Assembly: GCA_003484235.1 (NCBI GenBank)
Contig: DNDP01000162.1
Span: forward strand, 1-15,013
Reading direction: 5' to 3'
DNA: 15,013 nucleotides
Origin: Verrucomicrobiales bacterium
GTDB lineage: Bacteria; Verrucomicrobiota; Verrucomicrobiia; Limisphaerales; RI-55
Made by a program: the position numbers and the translations under genes
In this document: in pieces, positions 6,170-14,950 of the stretch
Numbering within the stretch: the stretch's first letter is position 1
Layout: every line of letters starts with the position of its first letter
Notes under the pieces: generated by a model
What the model was told of the DNA's origin: nothing
The model's input: only the letters and a program-made list of their open reading frames with translations
Databases searched by the model: none

Positions 6170-9100
6170 TCAGCGGTTCCAGAGAGTGGCGTCGAGATTC
6201 AGGATGGCCTGCACGACGACCGTGTGCGCCGCGAGCAAGATCGGATCGAACGCGGGATCCGGCTTGCCCTCGCCGACGCTGATTAGCTTTGCCGCCCGAT
6301 CCGGTTCGGCCTGGAATCGTTCGATCTGTTGGGTCAAAAGATTCACCAGCAGGTCCGTTTCGTCCGGGCGCGGCGCCCTTCCGGCGAGACGCCGGAAGGC
6401 GTGGCCAATCCTCAATTCGGGTCTGGCTTCCACCTCGCGGATGATCTTCTCAGCAAGGACGCGCGCCGCTTCCACGAACTGGGGATCATTGAGCAACACG
6501 TAAACCTGTTGGGGAGTCGTGGTGCTGATCCGATGGGCGGTGCAGACCTCGCGCGACGGAGCGTCGAACGCCATGATGTTTGGCATCGGCGCGGTGCGTT
6601 TCCAGACGGTGTAGAGGCTGCGACGGTGGAGATCCTGTCCGACGCTCTGCCGGTACGGCGGACTCATCGAATTGCTTTCGCGCCACAGATCGCCCGGCAG
6701 ATAAGGACTTACCGGCGGACCGCCGCGCCTGCCGTCCAGCAATCCGCTGGCGGCCAGGGCGGTGTCGCGAATCATTTCGGCGGTCAATCGCTGTGAGGGC
6801 CCGCGTGCGTGCAAGAGATTCTCGGGATCCCGATCGATCAGCTCCGGTCGAAGGGCCGAATCCTGGCGATAGGTCGCACTGAGAACGATGCGTTTGAGCA
6901 GCGGTTTGATCCGCCAGCCCGATTCGATGAAGTCCAGCGCCAGGCGGTCCAGCAGCTCGGGATGGCCGGGGGGCGGGGCCTGCGACCCGAAATTGTCGGC
7001 CTGGGCAGCCAGGCCGTGACCGAACAGCATCTGCCAGATCCGATTGACCTCGACGCGCGCAGTCAGCGGGTGCTTGCGATCCACCAGCCACCGGGCCAGT
7101 CCCAGCCGATCACGGGAGGCCTCCCGGGGAAATGGCGGCAGGAAAGCGGGAGTGTCACGAAAGACTCTCGTCGTTTCATCGGTGGGTGCGTCATACGCGC
7201 CTCTGGCCAGGAGATGTGTTTCGCGCGGCGCCGACAGCTCGGCCATGACGCTGGTCTCCTGCACCGGATTGCGGATTTGCAAGAGAGCCTTCAGGGCAAG
7301 GGCGCGGGCGGCGCGGGCGCGGCGTACCGGTTCGGACAGTGCCGCGGCATAATAAGAACGAAGGGCAGCCACGTTCCGGTTGGCGAGTGCCTCACGCAGA
7401 GACCGGCCGTCGTGGAGCTGGGCAATCTCGACGGCCGCCAGTGGTCGATCGTGGATCCGAAGCTCATCGAACAGGGCGTCCTTGAGGCCCGGTGATCTGG
7501 AGCGTTCGCCGAAGTTCAAGGTGAAGTCCCGGTTTTCCGGGCTCTTGAAGAGACTGTTGCGCACCACTTCAAGTGGGGCCGGCTCGCCATCGACAAAGAG
7601 CTGAAGTCCCCGCGCATCGCCGGAACCGTCGTAAACGGCCGCGACGTGGGCCCACCTCCCTTTCGGCAGCGGCTCGACGGTTTGAACGGCGATGGCGTTG
7701 CCGGGCCAGAAACGTTTGATGACGAAGAAGAGTTTGCCGTCCCGGATCGAGAGCTCGGTTCCGTGGTAGCTCGTATCCGAGCCCTCGGTGCAATGAAAGA
7801 CCACCGCACTGGTCAATGCCTCAGGTGCAAGCAGCCAGAACGCGATGGTGTACTGACTCCAGGCATCCACTTCGGAAAGCACGCCCGGAATCTGGAGAAC
7901 GTCGTCGCCAGTGAACCGGACGGCGCGACCCTGTCGACCCTCGACCAGCGCGTTGCCATTGATCGGGCCGCTGATGTTGGTGGCGCCAGTCGCGTTGGCG
8001 AAACGATTGGTCTGCGTGAAACCGTCAAAGGTGAAGTGGCCCACCAGTCCGGGAATGATCGGCTCGGAGTTTGCCGTGCGCAGCCAGTTCTGAAAGGACG
8101 GTTCAGCCCCGGTGATCACCTGTTCGAGCGCGGTGTTCTGGCGTTGCAGCTCCTCCACGGCATGGGCGATCGCCGCCTCCTGTGCCGCGGTGGGCAGCAA
8201 CAGCGAAGGGGTCGGGACCCGCGGTGTGTTGTCATAGGTGCCCGATTCGTCGATGCTGTTGAAGAATGCCGCCAGGCTGTAGTAATCACGCTGGCTGACC
8301 GGGTCGAACTTGTGATCGTGGCAACGGGCGCATTCGAGCGTCAGTCCCAGGAAGACGGAGCCAAAGGTGTGGACCCGGTCCGCGACGTACTCGAGGCGCC
8401 ATTCCTCCTCGATGCTGCCGCCTTCGTTGGTCTGTCGATGAAGGCGGTTGAACGCGGTCGCCAGCCGTTGTTCCCGCGTCGGATCAGGCAGGAGGTCGCC
8501 CGCGAGCTGTTCGATGATGAAGCGATCGTAGGGCAGATCCCGGTTGAAGGCATCGACCAGCCAGTCGCGGTAGGGCCACGTAGGGCTGAGCAGATCGCTC
8601 TGGTAACCGTAGCTGTCGGCATAGCGCACCGCATCCAGCCACGGAACGGCCATCCGCTCGCCGAAGGCCGGCGAGGCAAGCAGCCGGTCCACCACCCGCT
8701 CATGCGCGGTGTCCGATTCGTCCGCCAGAAACGAATCGATCTCCTCGGGCGTGGGCGGCAGACCGGTCAGATCGAATGTCACCCGCCGGAGCCATCTCGA
8801 CCTGTCCGCCTCGGGCGCCGGATGAAGATTTACCTTTTCCAACCGGGCCAGCACGAACCGGTCAAGGTCATCGCGGGGCCAGTCCCGATTCCCGACGGCG
8901 GGAACTGTGGTGCGAGCCGGCGAAACAAACGCCCAGTGAGGCTCGTATTTGGCGCCCTGTGCGATCCATTCGATGAGGAGCTGCTTCTCGGCGTCGTTCA
9001 ATGCCAGATGAGACTCAGGCGGCGGCATCATGTCCTCCGGATCGGTCGCGGTAATCCGCCTGACCAGGAGGCTGCGGTCCGGAGCGCCGGGCGCGATGGG

Positions 9101-9322
9101 AGCCAGTCCGTCGCGGAGCTCGAAGGCGCTCGCGGGATCGTCGAGGCGCAAGCGTGCCTTCCGGGCGGCGGCATCCGGACCGTGGCAGTGAAAGCAGCGA
9201 TCCGAAAGGATCGGCCGGATGTCTCGATTGAACCGAAGTTCCGACGCCGGGGCGGAGTGGGTTCCCACCGCGAGGAGACTGGTGATCAGCGCCACCAGGC
9301 ATGTCGCCACTGGACTCGGCAT
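6170..9322 (-). CDS. Exported PSCyt1-DUF1549-LamG-DUF1553 protein
   Basis: The protein is 1050 residues with a signal peptide (MPSPVATCLVALITSLLAVGTHSAPA). A planctomycete cytochrome-C-type domain follows (about 28-125) with heme motif CFHCH (C43, C46, H47) and the later DMMPP (97-101) that may give the methionine ligand. DUF1549 (about 150-360) includes LTGLPPTPEEI and a second CxxCH, CARCHDHKFDP (331-341), which is common in this family and may not bind heme. A helical segment (about 378-405) leads into a LamG/concanavalin-like domain (about 425-640: GHFTFDG, WAHVAAVYDG, LFVDGEP). DUF1553 (about 735-1000) has LARWLVDRKHPLTARVEVNRIW, TYRQDSALRPELIDRDPENLL and NDPQFVEAARVLAE. The start at 9322 is fixed by a strong AAAAGGAG and by the signal peptide; an upstream in-frame ATG at 9403 gives no sensible leader. 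It pairs with the DUF1501 gene. The reaction is unknown; a redox role at the envelope is inferred from the heme motif. Confidence 0.95.
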   Translation of the reverse strand: MPSPVATCLVALITSLLAVGTHSAPASELRFNRDIRPILSDRCFHCHGPDAAARKARLRLDDPASAFELRDGLAPIAPGAPDRSLLVRRITATDPEDMMPPPESHLALNDAEKQLLIEWIAQGAKYEPHWAFVSPARTTVPAVGNRDWPRDDLDRFVLARLEKVNLHPAPEADRSRWLRRVTFDLTGLPPTPEEIDSFLADESDTAHERVVDRLLASPAFGERMAVPWLDAVRYADSYGYQSDLLSPTWPYRDWLVDAFNRDLPYDRFIIEQLAGDLLPDPTREQRLATAFNRLHRQTNEGGSIEEEWRLEYVADRVHTFGSVFLGLTLECARCHDHKFDPVSQRDYYSLAAFFNSIDESGTYDNTPRVPTPSLLLPTAAQEAAIAHAVEELQRQNTALEQVITGAEPSFQNWLRTANSEPIIPGLVGHFTFDGFTQTNRFANATGATNISGPINGNALVEGRQGRAVRFTGDDVLQIPGVLSEVDAWSQYTIAFWLLAPEALTSAVVFHCTEGSDTSYHGTELSIRDGKLFFVIKRFWPGNAIAVQTVEPLPKGRWAHVAAVYDGSGDARGLQLFVDGEPAPLEVVRNSLFKSPENRDFTLNFGERSRSPGLKDALFDELRIHDRPLAAVEIAQLHDGRSLREALANRNVAALRSYYAAALSEPVRRARAARALALKALLQIRNPVQETSVMAELSAPRETHLLARGAYDAPTDETTRVFRDTPAFLPPFPREASRDRLGLARWLVDRKHPLTARVEVNRIWQMLFGHGLAAQADNFGSQAPPPGHPELLDRLALDFIESGWRIKPLLKRIVLSATYRQDSALRPELIDRDPENLLHARGPSQRLTAEMIRDTALAASGLLDGRRGGPPVSPYLPGDLWRESNSMSPPYRQSVGQDLHRRSLYTVWKRTAPMPNIMAFDAPSREVCTAHRISTTTPQQVYVLLNDPQFVEAARVLAEKIIREVEARPELRIGHAFRRLAGRAPRPDETDLLVNLLTQQIERFQAEPDRAAKLISVGEGKPDPAFDPILLAAHTVVVQAILNLDATLWNR

Positions 9323-9333
9323 GGCAATGGAAT

Positions 9334-9341
9334 CTCCTTTT
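9334..9341 (-). promoter_or_regulatory. Strong ribosome binding site fixing the PSCyt1 gene start
   Basis: On the minus strand AAAAGGAG ends 11 bases before the ATG at 9322. It is the clearest Shine-Dalgarno sequence in the window and decides the start against the ATG 81 bases upstream. It also implies that this gene is translated independently of the UPF0261 gene, whose stop is 84 bases before it. Confidence 0.7.
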
Positions 9342-9406
9342 CGCGAACTGATCCGCCGCCCGAGCTCGGAAAACAACGCCCAAGAGTCATGGATTTTGCA
9401 CACGGC

Positions 9407-10711
9407 TCAGCGAGAGATGACCAGACGCTTCCCGGGTTCATGGGCGGCACCGTTCCCCAAACTATCGCGAGCATTCGATTTGCGAGCCGCTGTTCCGGCC
9501 CGCGCGGCAGCCATGTTTTCCAGCAACGCGTTCGCGCACGCCTCGGCGAAAGCCGGATCGTTGATCGCGGCCTCCATCTCGATGACGGGAATGTCGGATC
9601 GCAAAGTCTTCTTCAAAGCGCCGAACAGCGCGGCATCCGCGGCCGGGTCGTGAAAGGCCTGGCCCGGCGCGCTGATGACGCTTATCGCCTGCGCCGGAAT
9701 CAGGAAGGTGACCGGCCCGATCGAGCCGCTCAGTTTCTCGCCCACGATCCGGCCGAGATCGGCATTCTCCTGCGGCGAAGTGCGCATGAGAGTCACCTGC
9801 GGGTTGTGCTGGTAAAAAAGGCGATTGCGAAACCGCTCCGGGACCGAGTCCGGACCGTGGAAGTTGACCATGTCCAGGCAACCCGGCGTGACAATCGCCG
9901 GCGTGCCGGTTCGGGCCGCGGCTTCGAGTCGGTGGGGACCGGCCGTCAGGAATCCGCCGACCAGTTCGTCCGCCCATTCGGTGGTGGTGATGTCGAGCAC
10001 GCCATCGACGATTCCCGATTCAACGAGCGATTCCATCGTCCTTCCGCCGACGCCGGTCGCGTGAAAGACCAGGACCTCGTAGCCGTGCTCCTCGAGAATC
10101 TTCTTCGCGTGCTGCACACAGTTCGTGGTGTTGCCGAACATGCTGGCGACTACCAGCGGCCGGTCCCCTGACGTCCCGGCCGGCGATGTCTCGACCATCC
10201 CGCAGATCGCCCCGGCGGCACGGGAGAGGATCTGACGGGAAATGCGGTTCAAGCCCGCCACATCGACGACGCTTGGCATCATGACGATGTCCTTCACCCC
10301 GACATACGGAGCGGTGTTGCCGCTGGCCAGCGTGGAGACCATCACCTTGGGGAATCCGAGCGGCAGGGCGCGCATGGCGGCCGTCCCGATGGAGGTTCCA
10401 CCGCTGCCACCGAGCGAGATGACGCCGTCGATTCTCTTCTCGCCGATCAAGCGCGCCAGAACGACCGGAGCGCCGCGCGACATCGCCGCGATCGTTTCGC
10501 CCCTGTCGCGCCGGGCGACGAGCCCGGCGAGATCCGCCTCCGCGGCGGCCGCAACCTGTTCCCGCGTGATGTCGGGCTTCAGCGTTGGGGGTTCGAGCGC
10601 GCCTACATCGATGACCAGCGTGGAGTGTCCCCGCTGGCGGATGATTTCGGCGACATAGGCGTGCTCCTCGCCCTTGGTGTCCATCGTGCCCAGTATCGCG
10701 ATTGTTGCCAT
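9407..10711 (-). CDS. Tm-1-like ATP-binding / UPF0261 family protein
   Basis: This 434-residue cytosolic protein matches the UPF0261 / Tm-1-like family by its opening MATIAILGTMDTKGEE and by GVISLGGSGGTSIGT (97-110), MRALPLGFPKVMVSTLASG (113-131), VVASMFGNTT (187-196), VFHATGVGGRTME (215-227) and GCLDMVNF (277-284). The family is named after tomato Tm-1, whose N-terminal domain blocks tobamovirus replication. The bacterial enzymes' role is not established. No signal peptide or membrane segment is present, unlike the three other cluster members. The last about 30 residues (RAGTAARKSNARDSLGNGAAHEPGKR) look like a disordered tail beyond the family core. The gene lies 126 bases after the LamG-propeller-heme-ThuA gene and 84 bases before the PSCyt1 gene, all on the minus strand. 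The TIM-barrel partner often found beside UPF0261 genes is not in the window. Confidence 0.93.
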   Translation of the reverse strand: MATIAILGTMDTKGEEHAYVAEIIRQRGHSTLVIDVGALEPPTLKPDITREQVAAAAEADLAGLVARRDRGETIAAMSRGAPVVLARLIGEKRIDGVISLGGSGGTSIGTAAMRALPLGFPKVMVSTLASGNTAPYVGVKDIVMMPSVVDVAGLNRISRQILSRAAGAICGMVETSPAGTSGDRPLVVASMFGNTTNCVQHAKKILEEHGYEVLVFHATGVGGRTMESLVESGIVDGVLDITTTEWADELVGGFLTAGPHRLEAAARTGTPAIVTPGCLDMVNFHGPDSVPERFRNRLFYQHNPQVTLMRTSPQENADLGRIVGEKLSGSIGPVTFLIPAQAISVISAPGQAFHDPAADAALFGALKKTLRSDIPVIEMEAAINDPAFAEACANALLENMAAARAGTAARKSNARDSLGNGAAHEPGKRLVISR

Positions 10712-10747
10712 GATCTTTGATTGCCGGCGGCCTTGTTCGTCTCACCG

Positions 10748-10761
10748 GCCGGAATTCCGGC
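10748..10761. promoter_or_regulatory. Perfect 14-base palindrome upstream of the UPF0261 gene
   Basis: GCCGGAATTCCGGC is a perfect inverted repeat. With a one-base bulge the pairing extends to CCGGCC (10745-10750) and GGCCGG (10762-10767). It lies 37 bases before the UPF0261 start, between that gene and the stop of the propeller/heme gene. It could be an operator, or a processing or attenuating hairpin within the cluster transcript. No T-run follows on the minus strand. GC-rich palindromes can arise by chance in this DNA. Confidence 0.3.
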
Positions 10762-10837
10762 GGCCGGACCGGAACTCAAGGACTGGTTTCTCAGCGTCTG
10801 ATTCGAGTCGTTGAAACACAGCGAAGTGCATTGAAGA

Positions 10838-13800
10838 CTAGTTGGCTGGCTCGGCTGCGGCGTTCATGCGGGCACCGGGCGTCGCCAGTTCGGCAAGCCG
10901 GTCCACCGGCTCGTGCGCGGCCCAGCAGATGCCGCGCAGCAGGATCAAGCGGAAGAGCGGGTCATCGAAGGTCCACGTGTAGTGGCCGGGTATCGAGACA
11001 AAGACCCGGCCCTTGCCATTGACGCGGGTCCACATCAGCGGCCGGGGTTGACCGCCCTCGAGCCCCGTGGCCAGCGCCCAGACCGAGCGGGGATCGCCTT
11101 CCAGATTCCAATAGCTTTCGTCGAAGAACTGGACCGTCGACAATCCCTCCATGATCGGATGGGTCGAGTCGACCGTGAGGGTCAAGGGCCCATGACGGAA
11201 CTTCGACGAGCCGGAGCGCCAGGCAAGGCCGATGCGGTCGCTCAGTTCCCGCACTGCCTGATGACCATCCACCGCGAAATGAATGTAGACCAGCCCGCCG
11301 CCGCGCGCCTGAAAGGCCTCCAGCTGCGCGGCCCCCGCGGCCGTCCAACCGGGATTGTTCGAGTAAAAGACGGCCACGTCCGCTGACTCCAAGGCATCGA
11401 GCGATGGCCAGCCGAGGGCCGAGGTGACGGTGACGTTGTCCGCCATTGCGAGAAGTTTAGCCCAGCGTTCCTGCCAGAGGGGATAGTCATGCTCGTCGGG
11501 ACCGTGATCCTTCGGACCGGCCACCAGCAGAACGCGCAGCGGTCGCCGCGAATCCGGGGGAATCGCCGCGGCTCTGGCCACCAGATCCAGTTCTTCGACG
11601 GATCGGATCGCCGGCGCCTCGGACTTCAAGACGGCGGGCTCGAGCGGTGAGGTCAGCAGAAACTTCATGAGATCGTGGGTTCCCTCGGGACCGATGGCGG
11701 CGTGCAGGCCTTCCGGCATCAAGGATAGCGAAGAAGCCGACATGGAGCGGATCTGGTCCTTGGCGAGCTTGACGACGCGTCCGCCGGCTTGGGCGAGCGT
11801 GACCGATTCCGCGGATTCGCTGCGCAGCACGCCGGACACGGTGTCGCCGTCGTTCAATTCCACCTCGTAACTGATGTGATCGGGATTGATCGTGGCGTTC
11901 GGCGATACGATGTCCTTGAGCACGGACTGGTGATCGCGGTGAACGAGATTCGAGAGATCTGGTCCCACGAGATGACCTTCGCCGCGGATCTGGTGGCAGG
12001 TGGAGCACGCCGCCTGTTCGCCGAAGAAGATGCGCCGGCCGCGCAACCAATTCGCACCGGCAATCTCCGGTGGCAGCTGTGAGGCCGTTCCCGCATCCTC
12101 TGCAGATTCGCGAGCTGCCCACGGCACGATCGTGCGGTGAAGAGGCAGGGGCCGGGGCCGGGGATCCTCGGAGGTGTGCCAGGATACGGTCAGGCTTGGT
12201 GCCGCTGACCTGGCAGTCATAACCAGCTCCATGGGCAGCCACTGGTCCTGTTCGACCGTCTTTTTGAGGCTGACCGAGAAGGTGCCGTCAGAATCGCGCC
12301 GCGCCGGAATGGACGTGTCCGAATTCCTCACGGCAAATTCACCGCGGCCGCGGAAGGTAACCACCACGTCCTCGACCGGCAGTTCATAATCGATTTTGGA
12401 TCCGGGCTGCACCGCCGGACGCAACATCTGCCACAGGTCGAGCTGCGCGCGAAGTGTGAGCGACCCGGCCGACGGAATCGATTGCCAGAAGGCCTCGTGT
12501 TCCGCACTGCCCGCGGTGAGTTCCCGGGCGACAGCCAGGTCGAAATGCGGCAGCCAGATCCGCCGTTCGCCCGCGTCTGAGACCAGGCTGGCTTCTACGC
12601 CGTGGAGGGAATGGGCCAGATCAATTTGCGAATGATGTGAATTGGTTTGTCCGGTTTGTTCGAGCTCAAGCGCGCCGAGCGTGACGGTGTAGTTCACCGC
12701 GCGATTCCGGCGGGGAGTCTGGATCACCAACGTCCGGCGATCGGCGGTCAATTGGGAGCTGAGCACGGGCAGGGTGAAGCGTTCCGCCGCGAACTGGTCC
12801 TGGACGACCTGGTAGCCGGGGCGCAGGGTCTCGAAGCGTTCTCCGGCAACGATGTGTTTGCCCGCGGCAACCGCCAGTTCACCAGCCAGACGGCGCGCCT
12901 GCTCGGGCGTCAGCGGTCGATCGAACGCGACATGAGTTTCGCCCGCGCTGGCCGCCCAGACCAAGGCCGGCTGGGGAAGTTCCGGCGCCACGTGCCGGAT
13001 CTGGAACAGCCTGCCCTCACCGGTCGGGCCGCTGCCCCAATCCGGCTGCCCGCTGTGGGTCGCCACCACCAGATCACCCCGAGGAGAAACGCACATGTCC
13101 ACGGTCAGCAAGCTCAACGCGGCCAGCATTTGACTGTCGGCCACGTAGCCGGCCTCCGTCTTCACCAGTTTCGTGCGATACAGCTTGCCGCGGGAATAGC
13201 CGGCGATCAGCGCGTCGCCGGCCCACCGTTCCGGCCCGAACACCCTGCCGGCGCCCGGAGCCGGATTGAAGTTGAGACCGCAAAGGGACTGGTGCTGGGG
13301 ACCGAAGTCAAACGTGCTTGGCTCGTCAATGACCCCGGGCAGGTGCCGGGGATGCCGCGGCGGAAATCCGTAGTAACGATCCGGGACGACGTGCAGCAAC
13401 TCGTCGAGAGGATTCCCGTTTGGCAGCCACGTAGCGCCTTCCTGGTCGGTGCAGAAGAGATCGCCCTCCGAGTTGAAGGCGAGCGCGACTGGAAAGCGGA
13501 TTCCCCGGGCGACGATCTCCCGCGATTTAAGGTCCGGCGAGATCCGCAGAATGGTTCCGCGCTCGCCATCCAGATCGAATCGCGACTGGCTGGTGGCCCG
13601 GTCGATGAGATAGGGGTTGGTGAAATCGGCGACCCCTAGACCGAAATAGACCGCGCCATCCTTGTCCATGGCCACACCCAGCGCGTCCACTCCATGCGAC
13701 AGTTCGCGCCAGCCCTGCGCGATGACGATCTCCTCGTCCGCGCGATCATCGCCGTCCTTGTCCACGATCAGCGAAACCTTTCCTTTGGCGGCGACAAAGA

Positions 13801-14950
13801 CGCCCTGCCCGTGAACGTATCCGGGCGGCGTCAGTGCCATGCCGATCGGGGCGCGCAGGGAGTTGGTGTCCCAGAATGTCGCGAAAGTATCCTCGAGACC
13901 GTCCCGGTCGGTGTCGGAGAGCAGGTAGATCTTCCCGTTGTAGCCCAGGGCGACGAGCTTGCCATCCAACCGGTATTTCACGCCGTTGATGTTCGGCAGC
14001 TTGACCGGCAGCTCGCGGGGCTCGAATCCCGGCAGGAGCATCTGCACAGCTGGCGGTTTCAGCACCGGCGCCAGCGGATCAAAACCACCGTTCGTGGTCG
14101 AGGTCGGTTCGAGTAATGAAGCATGTTTGGCGGAGAGGTACCCCTCCACCTCGGCACGCTCCGGGTCCGACAACGTGCGCGCGAAGACCAGCACCTCGGC
14201 AATGTCGCCGGCAAAATGGCCACTCGCGTGGGGTGGATCGGCCTGATTCGAATAGAGCCGCGCCCCGAGCAGCATGTGTTCGGCATGAAACGTCGATGCC
14301 TCGCGCGCCCGGCTGGCTTGCGCCTTCCCGTCCGCGAACAGCCGGATGCCGGTGTCGCCCGCCGCCGAGGTGAGCGTCAGCCTGCGATAGGTCCCGAATC
14401 GTGACTGCTCCTCAAGGAGGTTCACCATTCCTCCCGCTCCGGCGCCCTCGACATTCAGGGTGCCGAATGACAGGCCGGGCCCGGGTCCGAGATCGAGGTT
14501 GAGTCCCGAGCTGTAGTCGTTTTCCCCGCTTTGGGCGGCGGAGATGAGGCAGCGGAACATTCCCGCGTTCGAGTGGGGTGCGGCGACGATGAAGACGGTG
14601 ACATTGGTGAACCGGGTGTCCGCGCGGTGACTGGCGAGAAAGTCGTTCGTGCCATCGAACTGGATCCAGGCGGCGGCGCCGCGCGAGGCGAACCGGGGCA
14701 TGGATTCGATGGCAGGTTGAACAAAATCCCGCCCGTGCCCGGAGGCATCGCGAAAATTGGGGAACAGGCCGCCGTCGAAGAGCGGCCGCGTGCCCTCCTC
14801 GCGGTAGGCCTCGCGCTGTCGCGTGGCGTCCAGCCAGATGGCCAGGTCCTGTTTGACCGGGAGCCGCGGGTCGCTCCAGCTTTCGACCGCCGGCAGAGCC
14901 GGGAAAGTCGAACCGGCAACGATCGCCGCCAGTAGCAGGGGAAGGCGCAC
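10838..14950 (-). CDS. Exported LamG / beta-propeller / c-type heme / ThuA-like fusion (PVC-type 'dehydrogenase')
   Basis: This is a protein of about 1370 residues. I use the GTG at 14950 (MRLPLLLAAIVAGSTFPALPAV, a good signal peptide); a TTG at 14959 would add three residues, and an in-frame TGA lies just upstream. Domains, counted from the GTG: LamG-like (about 30-275); a propeller of the PVC membrane-bound dehydrogenase type (about 300-655) with two calcium-loop-like motifs, DTDRDGLED (346-354) and DKDGDDRAD (397-405); an Ig-like/beta-rich linker (about 660-940); a Pirellula/Verrucomicrobium-type heme domain with CSTCH (C982, C985, H986), GPDLSNL and MPEGLH with likely ligand M1078; and a ThuA-like domain (about 1137-1347: LRVLLVAGPKDHG, VAVFYSNNPGW, GGLVYIHFAVDGH). 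The domains suggest substrate oxidation with electron transfer to heme outside the cytoplasm; this is inference. HEAT repeats often found in this family are missing. It is the first gene of the cluster within the window; no clear Shine-Dalgarno. Confidence 0.93.
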   Translation of the reverse strand: MRLPLLLAAIVAGSTFPALPAVESWSDPRLPVKQDLAIWLDATRQREAYREEGTRPLFDGGLFPNFRDASGHGRDFVQPAIESMPRFASRGAAAWIQFDGTNDFLASHRADTRFTNVTVFIVAAPHSNAGMFRCLISAAQSGENDYSSGLNLDLGPGPGLSFGTLNVEGAGAGGMVNLLEEQSRFGTYRRLTLTSAAGDTGIRLFADGKAQASRAREASTFHAEHMLLGARLYSNQADPPHASGHFAGDIAEVLVFARTLSDPERAEVEGYLSAKHASLLEPTSTTNGGFDPLAPVLKPPAVQMLLPGFEPRELPVKLPNINGVKYRLDGKLVALGYNGKIYLLSDTDRDGLEDTFATFWDTNSLRAPIGMALTPPGYVHGQGVFVAAKGKVSLIVDKDGDDRADEEIVIAQGWRELSHGVDALGVAMDKDGAVYFGLGVADFTNPYLIDRATSQSRFDLDGERGTILRISPDLKSREIVARGIRFPVALAFNSEGDLFCTDQEGATWLPNGNPLDELLHVVPDRYYGFPPRHPRHLPGVIDEPSTFDFGPQHQSLCGLNFNPAPGAGRVFGPERWAGDALIAGYSRGKLYRTKLVKTEAGYVADSQMLAALSLLTVDMCVSPRGDLVVATHSGQPDWGSGPTGEGRLFQIRHVAPELPQPALVWAASAGETHVAFDRPLTPEQARRLAGELAVAAGKHIVAGERFETLRPGYQVVQDQFAAERFTLPVLSSQLTADRRTLVIQTPRRNRAVNYTVTLGALELEQTGQTNSHHSQIDLAHSLHGVEASLVSDAGERRIWLPHFDLAVARELTAGSAEHEAFWQSIPSAGSLTLRAQLDLWQMLRPAVQPGSKIDYELPVEDVVVTFRGRGEFAVRNSDTSIPARRDSDGTFSVSLKKTVEQDQWLPMELVMTARSAAPSLTVSWHTSEDPRPRPLPLHRTIVPWAARESAEDAGTASQLPPEIAGANWLRGRRIFFGEQAACSTCHQIRGEGHLVGPDLSNLVHRDHQSVLKDIVSPNATINPDHISYEVELNDGDTVSGVLRSESAESVTLAQAGGRVVKLAKDQIRSMSASSLSLMPEGLHAAIGPEGTHDLMKFLLTSPLEPAVLKSEAPAIRSVEELDLVARAAAIPPDSRRPLRVLLVAGPKDHGPDEHDYPLWQERWAKLLAMADNVTVTSALGWPSLDALESADVAVFYSNNPGWTAAGAAQLEAFQARGGGLVYIHFAVDGHQAVRELSDRIGLAWRSGSSKFRHGPLTLTVDSTHPIMEGLSTVQFFDESYWNLEGDPRSVWALATGLEGGQPRPLMWTRVNGKGRVFVSIPGHYTWTFDDPLFRLILLRGICWAAHEPVDRLAELATPGARMNAAAEPAN

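Noticed and set aside
9360..9369. Palindrome CCGAGCTCGG before the PSCyt1 gene
   Set aside because: It is ten bases long and unsupported by any other signal; such palindromes are expected by chance here.
9323..9403. N-terminal extension of the PSCyt1 protein from an ATG at 9403
   Set aside because: The extension would bury the signal peptide and ignore the strong ribosome binding site at 9334-9341.
7646..10171. A very long open frame (841 codons) on the plus strand
   Set aside because: It lies opposite the PSCyt1/DUF1549/DUF1553 and UPF0261 genes, both of which show clear family motifs. The plus-strand product is rich in Arg and Gly with no recognisable domain, as expected for antisense frames in GC-rich codon usage.
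12647..13639. Plus-strand frame of 330 codons inside the propeller/heme/ThuA gene
   Set aside because: It is antisense to the propeller region and lacks any motif.
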